Below are positions 29,802 to 38,761 of a stretch of DNA of 64,000 nt, piece by piece. The notes under the pieces were generated by a model that saw nothing but the letters and a program-made list of their open reading frames with translations, ran no database searches and was not told the DNA's origin. Source of the stretch: Flavobacteriales bacterium (lineage in GTDB: Bacteria > Bacteroidota > Bacteroidia > Flavobacteriales_F > PHOS-HE28); assembly GCA_030584065.1 (NCBI GenBank), contig CP129489.1, positions 1,016,640 through 1,080,639 of the forward strand. Direction: 5' to 3'. Position numbers and translations under genes: made by a program. Every line of letters begins with the position of its first letter. The stretch's first letter is position 1.

Positions 29802-30401
29802 GTGGCAGGACCTCCGTTCCGTCCCAGTGGCCCGCCCCGCCCTCCCGGCGGAGGTGGCCGTCGTCCCTTCCGTGGTCGCGTCATCAAGGAAGACCCACAC
29901 CGGATCAACAACAAGATCTACGGTGTCAACGAGGTGCGCGTCGTCGGCGAGAACGTGGAGCAGGGCGTCTACCCGTTCAGCCAAGCGCTGCGGATGGCGG
30001 AGGAGCTGGGCCTGGATCTGGTGGAGATCAGTCCTACGGCCGTGCCCCCGGTATGCCGCATCACCGACTACAAGAAGTTCCTCTACGACCTCAAGAAGAA
30101 GCAGAAGGAGATCAAGGCCAAGCAGAGCACCGTGGAGGTGAAGGAGATCCGCTTCGGCCCCAATACGGATGAGCACGACGTGAACTTCAAGCTGAAGCAC
30201 GCGCGCAACTTCCTGGAGGAGGGCCACAAGGTGAAGGCCTTCGTCTTCTTCCGCGGGCGCAGCATCGTCTTCAAGGAGCGGGGCGAGATCCTGCTGCTGA
30301 AGTTCGCCCAGGACCTGGAGGATGTTGGCCTTGTGGAGAGCATGCCCAAGCTGGAGGGCAAGCGCATGATCATGTTCCTCATTCCGAAGAAGAAGAAATA
30401 A
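29802..30401 (+). CDS. infC: Translation initiation factor IF-3
   Basis: The 199-residue protein matches IF-3. After a Gly/Pro/Arg-rich tail it has [20 protein letters not shown]. The rest of the IF3-N domain follows ([35 protein letters not shown]), then a Lys-rich linker helix and the IF3-C domain ([39 protein letters not shown]). It binds the 30S subunit and checks start-codon choice. The start is a GTG at 29802 immediately preceded by an in-frame TAA. There is no in-frame ATG before the conserved core, so the non-ATG start is well supported. Rare start codons are a known feature of infC. Confidence 0.95.
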   Translation: MAGPPFRPSGPPRPPGGGGRRPFRGRVIKEDPHRINNKIYGVNEVRVVGENVEQGVYPFSQALRMAEELGLDLVEISPTAVPPVCRITDYKKFLYDLKKKQKEIKAKQSTVEVKEIRFGPNTDEHDVNFKLKHARNFLEEGHKVKAFVFFRGRSIVFKERGEILLLKFAQDLEDVGLVESMPKLEGKRMIMFLIPKKKK

Positions 30402-30445
30402 CGTAGAGGGCGTGACCCATCGCGCCCCGACAACCACGACAGACA

Positions 30446-30637
30446 ATGCCCAAGATGAAGACCAAGTCCGGCGCCAAGAAGCGGTTCAAGCTGACCGGCA
30501 CCGGCGAGATCAAGCGCAAGCACGCCTTCAAGCGCCACATCCTCACCAAGAAGGAGACCAAGCGCAAGCGCGCCCTCACCAAGATGGCCTTGGTGCACGA
30601 CCGCGACAAGAAGGCGATCCTCGATCTGCTGAAGTAA
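30446..30637 (+). CDS. rpmI: 50S ribosomal protein L35
   Basis: The 63-residue basic protein begins [20 protein letters not shown], the L35 signature, and contains [13 protein letters not shown]. It lies 44 nt after infC and 104 nt before rplT, the conserved order in most bacteria. Confidence 0.98.
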   Translation: MPKMKTKSGAKKRFKLTGTGEIKRKHAFKRHILTKKETKRKRALTKMALVHDRDKKAILDLLK

Positions 30638-30741
30638 GCCAACCCGATCGCTCCAGGGTATCAATCGGTAGCGTTAACCAGGACGTGCAGCACCAAAGAC
30701 CAGCCCCGCGCTGACGCTCACGCCCGAAAACCAGTGGAACA

Positions 30742-31086
30742 ATGCCACGCAGTCAGAACAAAGTAGCCAGCAAGGCCCGCCGCAAGAAGGTCCTCGCCAT
30801 GGCCAAGGGCAGCTTCGGCCGCCGCAAGAATGTGCTCACCGTCGCGAAGAACAGCGTCGAGAAGGGCCTCACCCACGCCTATGACGGCCGGCGCCTGAAG
30901 AAGCGCGATTTCCGCGGCCTTTGGATCCAGCGGATCAACGCCGCCGCGCGGATCAACGGAACCAGCTACAGCGTGCTCATGAGCAAGCTGAAGAAGGCGA
31001 ATATCGACCTGGACCGCAAGGCCCTGGCCGAGATCGCCTACAGCGATGCCGCCGCCTTCGCGGCCATCGTGAACAAGGTGAAGTGA
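30742..31086 (+). CDS. rplT: 50S ribosomal protein L20
   Basis: The 114-residue protein starts [20 protein letters not shown] and has the L20 motifs [20 protein letters not shown] and [13 protein letters not shown]20 binds 23S rRNA early in 50S assembly. In several phyla it also represses its own operon. It is the last gene before a UUCG-loop terminator. Confidence 0.98.
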   Translation: MPRSQNKVASKARRKKVLAMAKGSFGRRKNVLTVAKNSVEKGLTHAYDGRRLKKRDFRGLWIQRINAAARINGTSYSVLMSKLKKANIDLDRKALAEIAYSDAAAFAAIVNKVK

Positions 31087-31107
31087 TCGGAGCAGCGCTC
31101 TGTCGGG

Positions 31108-31130
31108 AAGGGGCCTTCGGGCCCCTTTTC
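31108..31130 (+). terminator. Terminator of the infC-rpmI-rplT operon
   Basis: AAGGGGCC (31108-31115) pairs with GGCCCCTT (31120-31127) around a TTCG tetraloop, followed by TTC. This is a compact, very stable intrinsic terminator 22 nt after the rplT stop. Confidence 0.85.
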
Positions 31131-31246
31131 GCTTCCGTGCAGCCTTGGGCGTACGCTCCGGGCAGGATAGCTTTCCAGCGCCGCACGGCACCCCGCGCCC
31201 GATCGGTGGTGCTGGTGCAGTCGGATGAACGAACGACCGGTATCCC

Positions 31247-31879
31247 ATGATCGCGAATCGGCAACTTCCGCTCCCGCTTGTCCTCCTTCTGCTCTCCTGC
31301 GGCGCCCCCCCACCTGCGGCAACAGATGCCATCCCGGAAACGCTGCGGAGCCGGGAGCAGACCACCTTGGCTGCCCTGCTGAGCGGCCTTGCGCCTGCCA
31401 AGGGAGCCACATACGCCCCTTGGGGGCAGGAGACCGAGATCGCCGATGCGCTGCACGTGCAGTGGAAGGACGGCGCCCCGGTTCGGAAGGGGCAAAGCCT
31501 TGTGCGCGCAGCCTCCGTGCGCCTGGTGCTGCCCGCAAGCCCTGACGCCGAAGAGCCGGCCATGGAGTGGGACTTTCTGCTGGTGGGCAATGAACGGGGC
31601 TACGACCACGCAGAGCTGGTCCACGGCAACTCCCAGGAGGCGATTTCAACCACTGCCGAAGCACTGATCGGCGAAGGCGGGCATGTGCTGCGCGAGGTGC
31701 AGCGCTGCGATGCATCGGCCACGGACGGCTTCACGAAGCATGAGTTGGCTTTCGCGCATAGGTCCACGGGTTGGCTGCGGGTGTCCTACTCTGCCGGCAC
31801 CGCAGGGTTGGGGCGCAGCATCACCTACGGCTTCAGCCCCGCCTGGGGAAAGGCGCGAGAGGCCTGTGATACCGAATGA
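31247..31879 (+). CDS. Lipoprotein of unknown function
   Basis: The 210-residue protein has a lipoprotein signal peptide with lipobox LLSC (Cys18). The mature part contains GATYAPWGQETEIADALHVQW, MEWDFLLVGNERGYDHAEL and a Gly/Tyr-rich end (YSAGTAGLGRSITYGFSPAW). No family is recognised. It stands alone between the ribosomal operon and the FMN reductase gene. Confidence 0.65.
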   Translation: MIANRQLPLPLVLLLLSCGAPPPAATDAIPETLRSREQTTLAALLSGLAPAKGATYAPWGQETEIADALHVQWKDGAPVRKGQSLVRAASVRLVLPASPDAEEPAMEWDFLLVGNERGYDHAELVHGNSQEAISTTAEALIGEGGHVLREVQRCDASATDGFTKHELAFAHRSTGWLRVSYSAGTAGLGRSITYGFSPAWGKAREACDTE

Positions 31880-31943
31880 CGGCTTGGCCGCAACGTGCAT
31901 GGTTCGTATCCCTTTCATGGAGGGTTGCCGGCGTCGCGGGGCA

Positions 31944-31951
31944 TACCTTGC
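31944..31951 (+). promoter_or_regulatory. -7-like element of the FMN reductase gene
   Basis: TACCTTGC lies 3 nt before the ATG at 31955, another case where the mRNA would begin at or next to the start codon. Confidence 0.35.
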
Positions 31952-31954
31952 CGC

Positions 31955-32506
31955 ATGCACCTCGTGATCATCTCCGGCAGCGTGCGCGAAGGGCGTCGCA
32001 GTCATCGTGTGGCGGTCTACTTGCACCGAGCTGCCCTGTCAGTGGGCCATAGCGCCGAGGTCATCGACCTCAAGGCCTGCGATTTCCCGCTCTTCCGGGA
32101 ACGCTTGCGCGAGCAACGCGAGCCCCTGCCGGAAGCGGTGGATTACGCCGCTCGTGTGGCGAAGGCGGACGGCGTGGTGCTGGTGACGCCGGAATACAAC
32201 GGCGGCTACCCGGCGAGCGTGAAGAATGCCGTGGACCTGCTGGTGGATGAATGGAAACGGAAGCCGGTGGCCATCTGCACGGTAAGCAACGGCTCCTTCG
32301 GGGGCAATCAGGCGATCACCGCGCTCGTGTTCACGCTGTGGAAGGTCAAGGCCTGGGTGGTGGCCCATATGCCCGTCCCCCATGTGCAGGAGTCCTTCGA
32401 CGAGGGCGGGGCCCCGGTGGATCCCGAGATCTGGGCCAAGCGCAGCGGCCAGCTGATCCAAGAACTGAGCTGGGCCATGGAAGCGCGCCGCCGCATGGAG
32501 GCCTAA
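31955..32506 (+). CDS. NADPH-dependent FMN reductase family protein
   Basis: The 183-residue flavodoxin-fold protein has the phosphate loop SGSVREGRRSHRVA near the N-terminus and TPEYNGGYPASVKNAVDLL in the middle, the signature of the FMN_red family (azoreductase, chromate or quinone reductases). TVSNGSFGGNQ is the second conserved loop. It would reduce small electrophiles in the cytoplasm using NAD(P)H and bound FMN. The start at 31955 removes a spurious 20-residue extension. Confidence 0.9.
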   Translation: MHLVIISGSVREGRRSHRVAVYLHRAALSVGHSAEVIDLKACDFPLFRERLREQREPLPEAVDYAARVAKADGVVLVTPEYNGGYPASVKNAVDLLVDEWKRKPVAICTVSNGSFGGNQAITALVFTLWKVKAWVVAHMPVPHVQESFDEGGAPVDPEIWAKRSGQLIQELSWAMEARRRMEA

Positions 32507-32514
32507 TCGTCGCC

Positions 32515-32542
32515 GGCGGTTCGCCGCCAACGATCATCTTTG
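32515..32542 (+). promoter_or_regulatory. Hairpin and -7 element before the sugar operon
   Basis: GGCGG-TTCG-CCGCC (32515-32528) follows the FMN reductase stop by 8 nt and probably ends that transcript. CATCTTTG (32535-32542) matches TAnnTTTG with one mismatch and lies 21 nt before the ATG of the symporter gene. This supports the ATG at 32564 over a TTG located inside the promoter element. Confidence 0.4.
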
Positions 32543-32563
32543 GCGAAAGCGGCACCCCTTCGA

Positions 32564-33943
32564 ATGGAACGGAACGGCGCGATGCCCATGGTGGTGCTCA
32601 CCACGCTCTTCTTCATGTGGGGCTTCATGACGGTGATGAACGATGTTCTCATCCCGCACCTGCGCGGTGTCTTCCCCGAGATGCCGTGGTGGCAGACGCT
32701 GTCGGTGAACCTGTGCTTCTTCGGGGCCTACTTCGTGGGTTCACTGGCCTACTACCTGCGCTCCCTCGGCGGGGTGGACCCCATTGCACGCTTCGGATAC
32801 AAGCGTGCGGTGGTGGCCGGTCTGCTGGTATCGGCGGTCGGCACGGCGCTCTTCGTGCCCGCCACCTACGGGCATGCGTTCGGTCCCTATCTGCTCGCCC
32901 TGTTCGTCCTCGGCCTGGGCTTCACGCTGCTGCAGATCGCGGCCAATCCCTTCGTGGCCATCATCGGCGACCCGGCCGGCGCCAGCAGCCGGCTGAACCT
33001 TGCCCAGGCCTTCAATTCCCTCGGCACCACGCTGGCGCCCCTCATCGGGGGCACGCTCATCTTCTCGGTGTTCAAGGGAGCCGACGCCGTGCGGTGGCCC
33101 TATGCGGCCTTCACGGGCCTTCTCCTGCTCCAGGCGGCGCTTGTCCTGGTCACCCGGCTGCCCGAGCCTCCTCCCTCGGTCGCCGCGCGGAGCCGAGCAT
33201 GGCGGCATCCACAGCTTCGCTGGGGCATGGTGGCCATCTTCTGCTACGTGGGTGCGGAGGTGGCCATCGGCAGCCTGCTGATCAACTTCCTGAAGCTGCC
33301 GTCCGTGATGGCCATGCCCGAAGAAAGCGCCAAGCACTATCTCAGCCTCTACTGGGGAGGCGCCATGGCGGGCCGCTTCATGGGCGCGGTTGCGCTTGCC
33401 AAAGGAACATCCCGCATGAAGCGTTACGGGGGCATGCTGCTGCTGGCCGGAGCGATGTTCGCGCTGCTGGCCGCGCTCAATTCGAGCACCGGATTCGGCC
33501 TCCGGCATGCCTGGCCCATGGCCGTTCTCATCGGCGCGAACTTCCTGGCCTTCATCCTTGCCGGCCCCGATCCATCGCGGGCTCTGGGCCTATTCGCAGT
33601 TGCCGCCATGGTGCTGCTCGGCGCCGTCATCGGCATGCAGGGTGCCTGGGCCATGTGGGCCATCGTGGCCATCGGCTTGTTCAATTCCATCCTGTGGAGC
33701 AACATCTTCACGCAGGCGATCCAGGGCTTGGGCGATGACACCGCGCAGGGCTCCAGCCTGCTCGTGATGATGATCGTGGGCGGTGCACTGGTGCCTCCGC
33801 TGCAAGGGCTCATCATCGACTTGCTGGGCGCTGAGAGCCGCGCGGCACTGGGATTCCACATCAGCTTCATCCTGCCGCTCCTGTGCTACGCTTTCCTGGC
33901 CTGGTACGGCTTCAAGGGCTCCGAACGGGCTCCCAGCGCATGA
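32564..33943 (+). CDS. Sugar:proton symporter, FucP/GluP-type MFS
   Basis: The 459-residue protein has about 12 transmembrane helices. The FucP-family hallmarks are FFMWGFMTVMNDVLIPHLRG in helix 1, SVNLCFFGAYFVGSLAYY in helix 2, and LGLGFTLLQIAANPFVAI in helix 4. Family members import fucose, glucose, galactose or N-acetylhexosamines with protons across the inner membrane. Its stop overlaps the ROK kinase start (ATGA), and a GH92 mannosidase follows, so mannose or another released hexose is the likely substrate (inference). Confidence 0.9.
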   Translation: MERNGAMPMVVLTTLFFMWGFMTVMNDVLIPHLRGVFPEMPWWQTLSVNLCFFGAYFVGSLAYYLRSLGGVDPIARFGYKRAVVAGLLVSAVGTALFVPATYGHAFGPYLLALFVLGLGFTLLQIAANPFVAIIGDPAGASSRLNLAQAFNSLGTTLAPLIGGTLIFSVFKGADAVRWPYAAFTGLLLLQAALVLVTRLPEPPPSVAARSRAWRHPQLRWGMVAIFCYVGAEVAIGSLLINFLKLPSVMAMPEESAKHYLSLYWGGAMAGRFMGAVALAKGTSRMKRYGGMLLLAGAMFALLAALNSSTGFGLRHAWPMAVLIGANFLAFILAGPDPSRALGLFAVAAMVLLGAVIGMQGAWAMWAIVAIGLFNSILWSNIFTQAIQGLGDDTAQGSSLLVMMIVGGALVPPLQGLIIDLLGAESRAALGFHISFILPLLCYAFLAWYGFKGSERAPSA

Positions 33944-34839
33944 TCCTGGGAATCGACATCGGCGGCACCACCAGCAAGCTCGGCCTGGTGCGGAACGGCA
34001 AGGTGACGGCTCGCTCGCGCATCAGCACCACCGGCCATGCGGATGACCATGCCTTTGCCGATGCCCTTGCGCAAGAGGCCGCCGGACTGGCACGGGCGAA
34101 TGCGGATGCCCCCCTGCAAGCCATCGGCATCGGGGCGCCCAACGCCAATCAGCTCACGGGCATCATCGAGATGGCGCCCAATCTGCCGTGGAAGCACGAT
34201 GTCCCCCTTGCCCGGATGATGAGCGACCGCCTCGGCGTGCCTGCGACGCTGGGCAATGACGCGAATGCCGCAGCGCTGGGCGAATGGCGCTACGGTGCAG
34301 GCAAGGGCATCGACGACCTGCTGGTAGTGACGCTGGGCACCGGTGTAGGCAGCGGCTTCATCGTGAACGGCAGGCTGGTGCTCGGCAGCGCGGGCAACGC
34401 GGGTGAACTGGGGCATATGACCTTGATCCCTGGCGGCCGTGTTTGCACGTGCGGCAGGAAGGGCTGCCTGGAGGCCTATGTGAGCATCCGGGGCATGATT
34501 GCGACCTATGCGGAAGAGGGCGGCGCCGCCGGGCCAACCGACGTGAAGACCATCGCCGACCTGGCCAATGCCGGTGATGCAGCGGCCAAGGGGTGCTTCA
34601 GGCGCACCACGGAATGGCTGGCCATCGGATTGGCGAATGCGGTGTGCGCAACGGGGCCGAAGCGCATCGTGCTCTTCGGCGGCATCGCGCGCAACGGCGA
34701 GCTGCTCATGGCCCCGCTGCGCGAACGCTTCCACGCCAGCCTCCTCAACATCTACCAGGGCCGTGTGGACCTCACGGTATCTGCTTTGCCGGATGACGAT
34801 GCGGCCTTGCTGGGGGCCGCTGCTCTCAGCACACTTTGA
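33940..34839 (+). CDS. ROK-family sugar kinase
   Basis: The 299-residue protein starts with the ATP-binding loop MILGIDIGGTTSKLGLV. It carries GIGAPNANQLTG, the catalytic region GNDANAAALGEW, and TLGTGVGSGFIV. GNAGELGHMTL holds the sugar-binding Glu/His, and the zinc motif CTCGRKGCLEAY completes the ROK signature. ROK kinases phosphorylate glucose, mannose or N-acetyl-sugars. No helix-turn-helix is present, so it is an enzyme and not a ROK repressor. It is translationally coupled to the symporter upstream and sits 2 nt before the GH92 gene. Confidence 0.9.
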   Translation: MILGIDIGGTTSKLGLVRNGKVTARSRISTTGHADDHAFADALAQEAAGLARANADAPLQAIGIGAPNANQLTGIIEMAPNLPWKHDVPLARMMSDRLGVPATLGNDANAAALGEWRYGAGKGIDDLLVVTLGTGVGSGFIVNGRLVLGSAGNAGELGHMTLIPGGRVCTCGRKGCLEAYVSIRGMIATYAEEGGAAGPTDVKTIADLANAGDAAAKGCFRRTTEWLAIGLANAVCATGPKRIVLFGGIARNGELLMAPLRERFHASLLNIYQGRVDLTVSALPDDDAALLGAAALSTL

Positions 34840-34841
34840 AC

Positions 34842-37814
34842 ATGACAATTGCCCATTCGCATCCCAACAATGCCGCAGGTCGACCCCCTGGGTCGACGCT
34901 ACGGGCGGTCGCGACCATAATCTGGGGAATGACCGGGATCATCGGTGTCGCCCAACAATTTAACCCTGCCCGCGACCTCGTCAACCCTTTCATCGGCACC
35001 GGCGGCCACGGCCACACCTTCCCCGGCGCCTGCGTGCCCAACGGACTGGTGCAGCTCAGCCCCGATACGCGCCCCGATGGCCATAACGACTGGGACGGCT
35101 GCGGCGGCTATCATTACAGCGACAGCCTCATCTACGGCTTCAGCCACACGCACCTGAGCGGCACCGGGGTCGCAGACCTATGCGATGTGCTGCTGATGCC
35201 CATGAGCGGCGCATCCTCCACCGAACCGAAGCAGTACCGCTCCGGATTCCGCCATGGCGACGAGCAGGCCCATGCCGGCTACTACCGCGTTCAGCTGGCC
35301 AATGGGGTGCTGGCCGAGCTCACGGCCTCCGCACGGGTGGGCGTGCACCGGTACCGGTACCCGGCCGGTCTCGAGGCGAATGTGGTCATCGACCTGCGGC
35401 ACCGCGACTTCCTGCAGGCCTCGAGCATCATACGTGCATCGGATAACGAGGTGGTCGGCGAGCGCCGGTCGGCATCCTGGGCCAAGGACCAGCGGCTCTT
35501 CTACTGCATGCGGTTCAGCAAGCCCTTCACGGCCCGACCGGGGCAAGGCACGCTCGCAGACCAGATCGATGCCACGCAGCGTTCCGAGGAGGTGCTCAGC
35601 TTCGGCGACCTGGGCGCGGAGCCGCTGATCGTCCGGGTCGGCATCTCCGCCGTGAGCATCGAGGGCGCGCGCAAGAACCTCGAATCCGAAGTGCCGCATT
35701 GGGATTTCGACCGCGTACGTGCCGAAGCCGAAGCCGCCTGGAACGCCAAGCTGAACAAGGTGCAGGTGAAGGGCGGAACCAAAGAGCAGCAACGGGCCTT
35801 CTACACCGCGCTCTACCACAGCTATGTGGCGCCGTACATCTTCAACGATGCGGATGGCCGGTACCGCGGCATGGATGGCGAGGTCCACAAGGCCGACCAC
35901 AACGTGTACACCGTCTTCAGCCTATGGGACACCTTTCGCGCGCTGCACCCGCTGATGACGATCCTGGAGCCTAAGATGACCGAGGATTGGATCAGGACCT
36001 TCCTGCTGCATTACCAACAGGGTGGAAGGCTGCCCGTTTGGGAGCTCTGGGGCAACGAGACCGACTGCATGATCGGCTACCACAGCGTGAGCGTGATCGC
36101 CGACGCGTATGCGAAGGGCATCCGTGGCTTCGACACCAAGCTTGCGCTGGAGGCGATGGTGGCCAGCGCCGAGGCCGACCATTTCGGGCTGAAGGCCTAC
36201 CAGGAGCGCGGCTACATCAGCAGCGAGGACGAGCCGGAGAGCGTGAGCCGCACGCTCGAGTACGCCTACGACGATTGGTGCATCGCAAGGTTCGCGGAGA
36301 TGATCGGCGAGCAGGATGTCGCGCAGCGCTTCTACGCGCGCAGCCGCAACTGGCAGAACCTCTTCGACCCGGATACGCGCTTCTTCCGTGCCCGGCGCAA
36401 CGGCGGCTTCATCCAGCCCTTCGACCCGTACGAGGTGAACTTCCATTTCACCGAGGCCAACGCGTGGCAATACGGCTTCTTCGTGCCGCATGACATGGAC
36501 CGTTTCATGCAGCTCACGGGCGGCCCCAGCGGGTTGGCGCAGCGGCTCGATGCGCTCTTCACCGCGAAGGCACGGACAACCGGCCGCGAACAGAGCGACA
36601 TCACCGGCCTCATCGGCCAATACGCGCACGGCAACGAGCCCAGCCACAGCTTCAGCTACCTCTACAACCTGAGCGACCGCCCCCTCAGCACAGATGTATT
36701 CGTGCGGCGGATCACGGAGCGCTTCTATACCGACTCGCCCGACGGCCTGATCGGCAACGAGGATTGCGGGCAGATGAGCGCTTGGCTGGTATGGAGCGCG
36801 CTCGGCCTCTACCCTGTCTGCCCCGGCAACCCCAGCTACACGATCGGCTGGCCCATCTTCGATGAGGCCGTCATCGACCTCGGAAACGGGAAGGGGTGGC
36901 ACATGGCCACCGAGGTGCTGGGCAACGACCGGTCGCATGTGCAGTCCTTCGCGTGGGAAGGCAATGAGCCCGAGCCGTACCGCACGCTCGCCCACGATGC
37001 GCTTCGGCAAGGTGGCAAGCTGCGCTTCACGCTGGGTCCGCGCCCCGGCGGATCACCAGGCCGCTACATTCCGGAGTTCGACGATGCATGGACGCCCGTC
37101 CCCATCATCCAGGCCGCTGGCCAGAGCTTCAAGGACAGCCTGCTCGTATCCATCACGAGTAGCGATGAACGTGCTGCCATCGAGTTCCGCATCGACGAAA
37201 GTGAGCCCCGCCCCTATCAGGCGCCGTTCTGGGTGAAGGAGAGCTGCGCGGTCACGGCTATGGCATCGGTGCGCGGGCCGCGCGGGCAGCAGAACCGCAT
37301 TCTCTCCAAGCCGGTTACCGCCCGCTACACCCGCTACGAAGGCGGCCGCACCATCACCTTGGAAAGCAACTACGCCAATGAGTACGCCGCCGGCGGCCCC
37401 AACGCCTTGATCGACGGCGTGCGCGGCGGCAATGATTTCCGCACGGGTGAATGGCAGGGCTATCGCGACCAGGACCTGGTGCTGCTGATCGACCTGGGCC
37501 GCCCGCAGAAGCTGAATCGCGTTGGCCTCAGCGTACTGCAGGACCAGAAGAGCTGGATCTGGCTGCCGAGCGAGGTCACCATCAGCGTGAGCGCGAACCA
37601 GCGGCAATGGAGCAGCGCCACCGTTACCCACGATGTGGACCGTCAGGTTGAAGGCAGCATCACCCGCGAGCTCTGGCGCCCGCTGGTCGGCCGCAAGGTG
37701 CGCTACATCGCCATTACGGCCAGGAACGCGGGCGTATGCCCCGATTGGCATCCCGGCAAAGGCGGCACCACCTGGATCTTCGCCGATGAGGTGCTGATCG
37801 AGTTGGAGCCGTAG
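34842..37814 (+). CDS. Exported GH92 alpha-mannosidase
   Basis: The 990-residue protein has a signal peptide (about 20-38). It shows the GH92 landmarks DLVNPFIGTGGHGHTFPGAC, GYHYSDSLIYGFSHTHLSGT, NVYTVFSLWDTFRALHPLMT, WGNETDCMIGYHSVSVIADA, GNEPSHSFSYLYN and GNEDCGQMSAW. The last is near the catalytic Glu region. GH92 enzymes are calcium-dependent, inverting exo-alpha-mannosidases, often alpha-1,2-specific. After about residue 750 come a chitobiase-type C-terminal domain and an F5/8 type C (discoidin-like) domain. An upstream TTG would add only two residues. It completes a symporter-kinase-glycosidase operon. Confidence 0.92.
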   Translation: MTIAHSHPNNAAGRPPGSTLRAVATIIWGMTGIIGVAQQFNPARDLVNPFIGTGGHGHTFPGACVPNGLVQLSPDTRPDGHNDWDGCGGYHYSDSLIYGFSHTHLSGTGVADLCDVLLMPMSGASSTEPKQYRSGFRHGDEQAHAGYYRVQLANGVLAELTASARVGVHRYRYPAGLEANVVIDLRHRDFLQASSIIRASDNEVVGERRSASWAKDQRLFYCMRFSKPFTARPGQGTLADQIDATQRSEEVLSFGDLGAEPLIVRVGISAVSIEGARKNLESEVPHWDFDRVRAEAEAAWNAKLNKVQVKGGTKEQQRAFYTALYHSYVAPYIFNDADGRYRGMDGEVHKADHNVYTVFSLWDTFRALHPLMTILEPKMTEDWIRTFLLHYQQGGRLPVWELWGNETDCMIGYHSVSVIADAYAKGIRGFDTKLALEAMVASAEADHFGLKAYQERGYISSEDEPESVSRTLEYAYDDWCIARFAEMIGEQDVAQRFYARSRNWQNLFDPDTRFFRARRNGGFIQPFDPYEVNFHFTEANAWQYGFFVPHDMDRFMQLTGGPSGLAQRLDALFTAKARTTGREQSDITGLIGQYAHGNEPSHSFSYLYNLSDRPLSTDVFVRRITERFYTDSPDGLIGNEDCGQMSAWLVWSALGLYPVCPGNPSYTIGWPIFDEAVIDLGNGKGWHMATEVLGNDRSHVQSFAWEGNEPEPYRTLAHDALRQGGKLRFTLGPRPGGSPGRYIPEFDDAWTPVPIIQAAGQSFKDSLLVSITSSDERAAIEFRIDESEPRPYQAPFWVKESCAVTAMASVRGPRGQQNRILSKPVTARYTRYEGGRTITLESNYANEYAAGGPNALIDGVRGGNDFRTGEWQGYRDQDLVLLIDLGRPQKLNRVGLSVLQDQKSWIWLPSEVTISVSANQRQWSSATVTHDVDRQVEGSITRELWRPLVGRKVRYIAITARNAGVCPDWHPGKGGTTWIFADEVLIELEP

Positions 37815-37965
37815 CGCGGATCGGCGGCACACTCCTCCGCAAGCGGCAATTCGGTTCCTCAAGGGATAGCATAGGCTGAATTGGTGGTTGGCTCAAGGAT
37901 GGCGCTGGCAGCCCTCACCTGCTTCACTTCCATCGCCTCCGGTTTCAGTAGAGGGAAAATGGCGC

Positions 37966-37996
37966 TTGTATTTAACCCATTGGTTTAATATGTTTG
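37966..37996 (+). promoter_or_regulatory. Best-matching Bacteroidota promoter in the window (ArsR/SRPBCC operon)
   Basis: TTG (37966-37968) is separated by exactly 20 nt from a perfect TAnnTTTG, TATGTTTG (37989-37996). This fits the Bacteroidota -33/-7 layout. The ArsR-gene ATG is 15 nt further on. The region around it is AT-rich compared with the rest of the window. Confidence 0.7.
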
Positions 37997-38011
37997 TCCT
38001 TTCATTACAGC

Positions 38012-38344
38012 ATGGATCGACTCTCGCTCACTTTCTCCGCGCTCGCGGACCCAACACGCAGAGCGATCCTCTCGCGCCTGGTGAGCGGACCTGCCTCGGT
38101 GAACGAACTGGCGGCACCATTCGACATGAGCCTGCCTGCGGTGAGCAAGCACCTGAAGGTGTTGGAGCGCGCGCAGCTGATCAAACGCGGACGGGAAGCG
38201 CAGTGGCGGCCCTGTGAGCTGAAGGCCGAGCCGCTGAAGGAGGCCGATGCGTGGATCGAGCAGTACCGGGCGCTGTGGGAAGCACGTTTCGATCGGCTGG
38301 ACGCATACCTGATGGAGCTGCAAGGCAAGAAACCACGGAAATGA
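38012..38344 (+). CDS. ArsR-family transcriptional regulator
   Basis: The 110-residue winged-helix protein shows FSALADPTRRAILSRLVSGP, then VNELAAPFDMSLPAVSKHLK, the recognition helix, and an AQLIKRGREAQWR wing. It has no cysteine pair of the metal-sensing type. It resembles the ArsR proteins that occur next to AHSA1/SRPBCC genes in many bacteria. It probably represses this operon until a small ligand is present (inference). The next gene overlaps its stop (ATGA). Confidence 0.92.
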   Translation: MDRLSLTFSALADPTRRAILSRLVSGPASVNELAAPFDMSLPAVSKHLKVLERAQLIKRGREAQWRPCELKAEPLKEADAWIEQYRALWEARFDRLDAYLMELQGKKPRK

Positions 38345-38757
38345 TGCGGCTGGAACAACTGCTGATCGACGAGCCAGTGGCCTCCCTGAGGCATGCACGT
38401 TCCGGTCAGTGTGGTGGTTCAGGCCTGGTATTCCATCGAGCCTACCACGCCTCGCCGGAATGGATCATGCGCCATTGGTTGGAGCCGAAACTGCGCGAAC
38501 GCTGGCTGCCGCTCCCGCCGAATGCCCGGATGGTGCTGCTTGCGCAGGTCGTTCCCGCCTCCATCCGCGCGCATGTCACCGATGGAATCCACTCCGCCGG
38601 AATCGAATTGCTGCTAAGCGACGATGGCCCCATCACCTTGCTCCAACTCACCATCACACCGCACGAGCCCTTGACACGCGCCATGCTCATCGATGCCGGC
38701 TATGCCGATCGCTGGGAGGAGCTGCTCTATGCGCTTGCGGACGTGGTTATACCTTGA
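38341..38757 (+). CDS. Diverged or shortened SRPBCC-like protein
   Basis: The 138-residue protein has no strong family match. The pattern FHRAYHASPEWIMRHWLEPK, then RERWLPLP, and an end reading YADRWEELLYALADVV, parallels the start and last helix of AHSA1-type SRPBCC domains. The middle strands are shortened. The ATG overlaps the ArsR stop codon. It may be a degenerate family member. It is followed after 4 nt by a clear SRPBCC gene. Confidence 0.5.
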   Translation: MMRLEQLLIDEPVASLRHARSGQCGGSGLVFHRAYHASPEWIMRHWLEPKLRERWLPLPPNARMVLLAQVVPASIRAHVTDGIHSAGIELLLSDDGPITLLQLTITPHEPLTRAMLIDAGYADRWEELLYALADVVIP

Positions 38758-38761
38758 ATCC

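Noticed and set aside
35922-37010. Antisense frame of 362 codons inside the GH92 gene
   Set aside because: All GH92 motifs read on the plus strand; nothing is recognisable in the antisense product.
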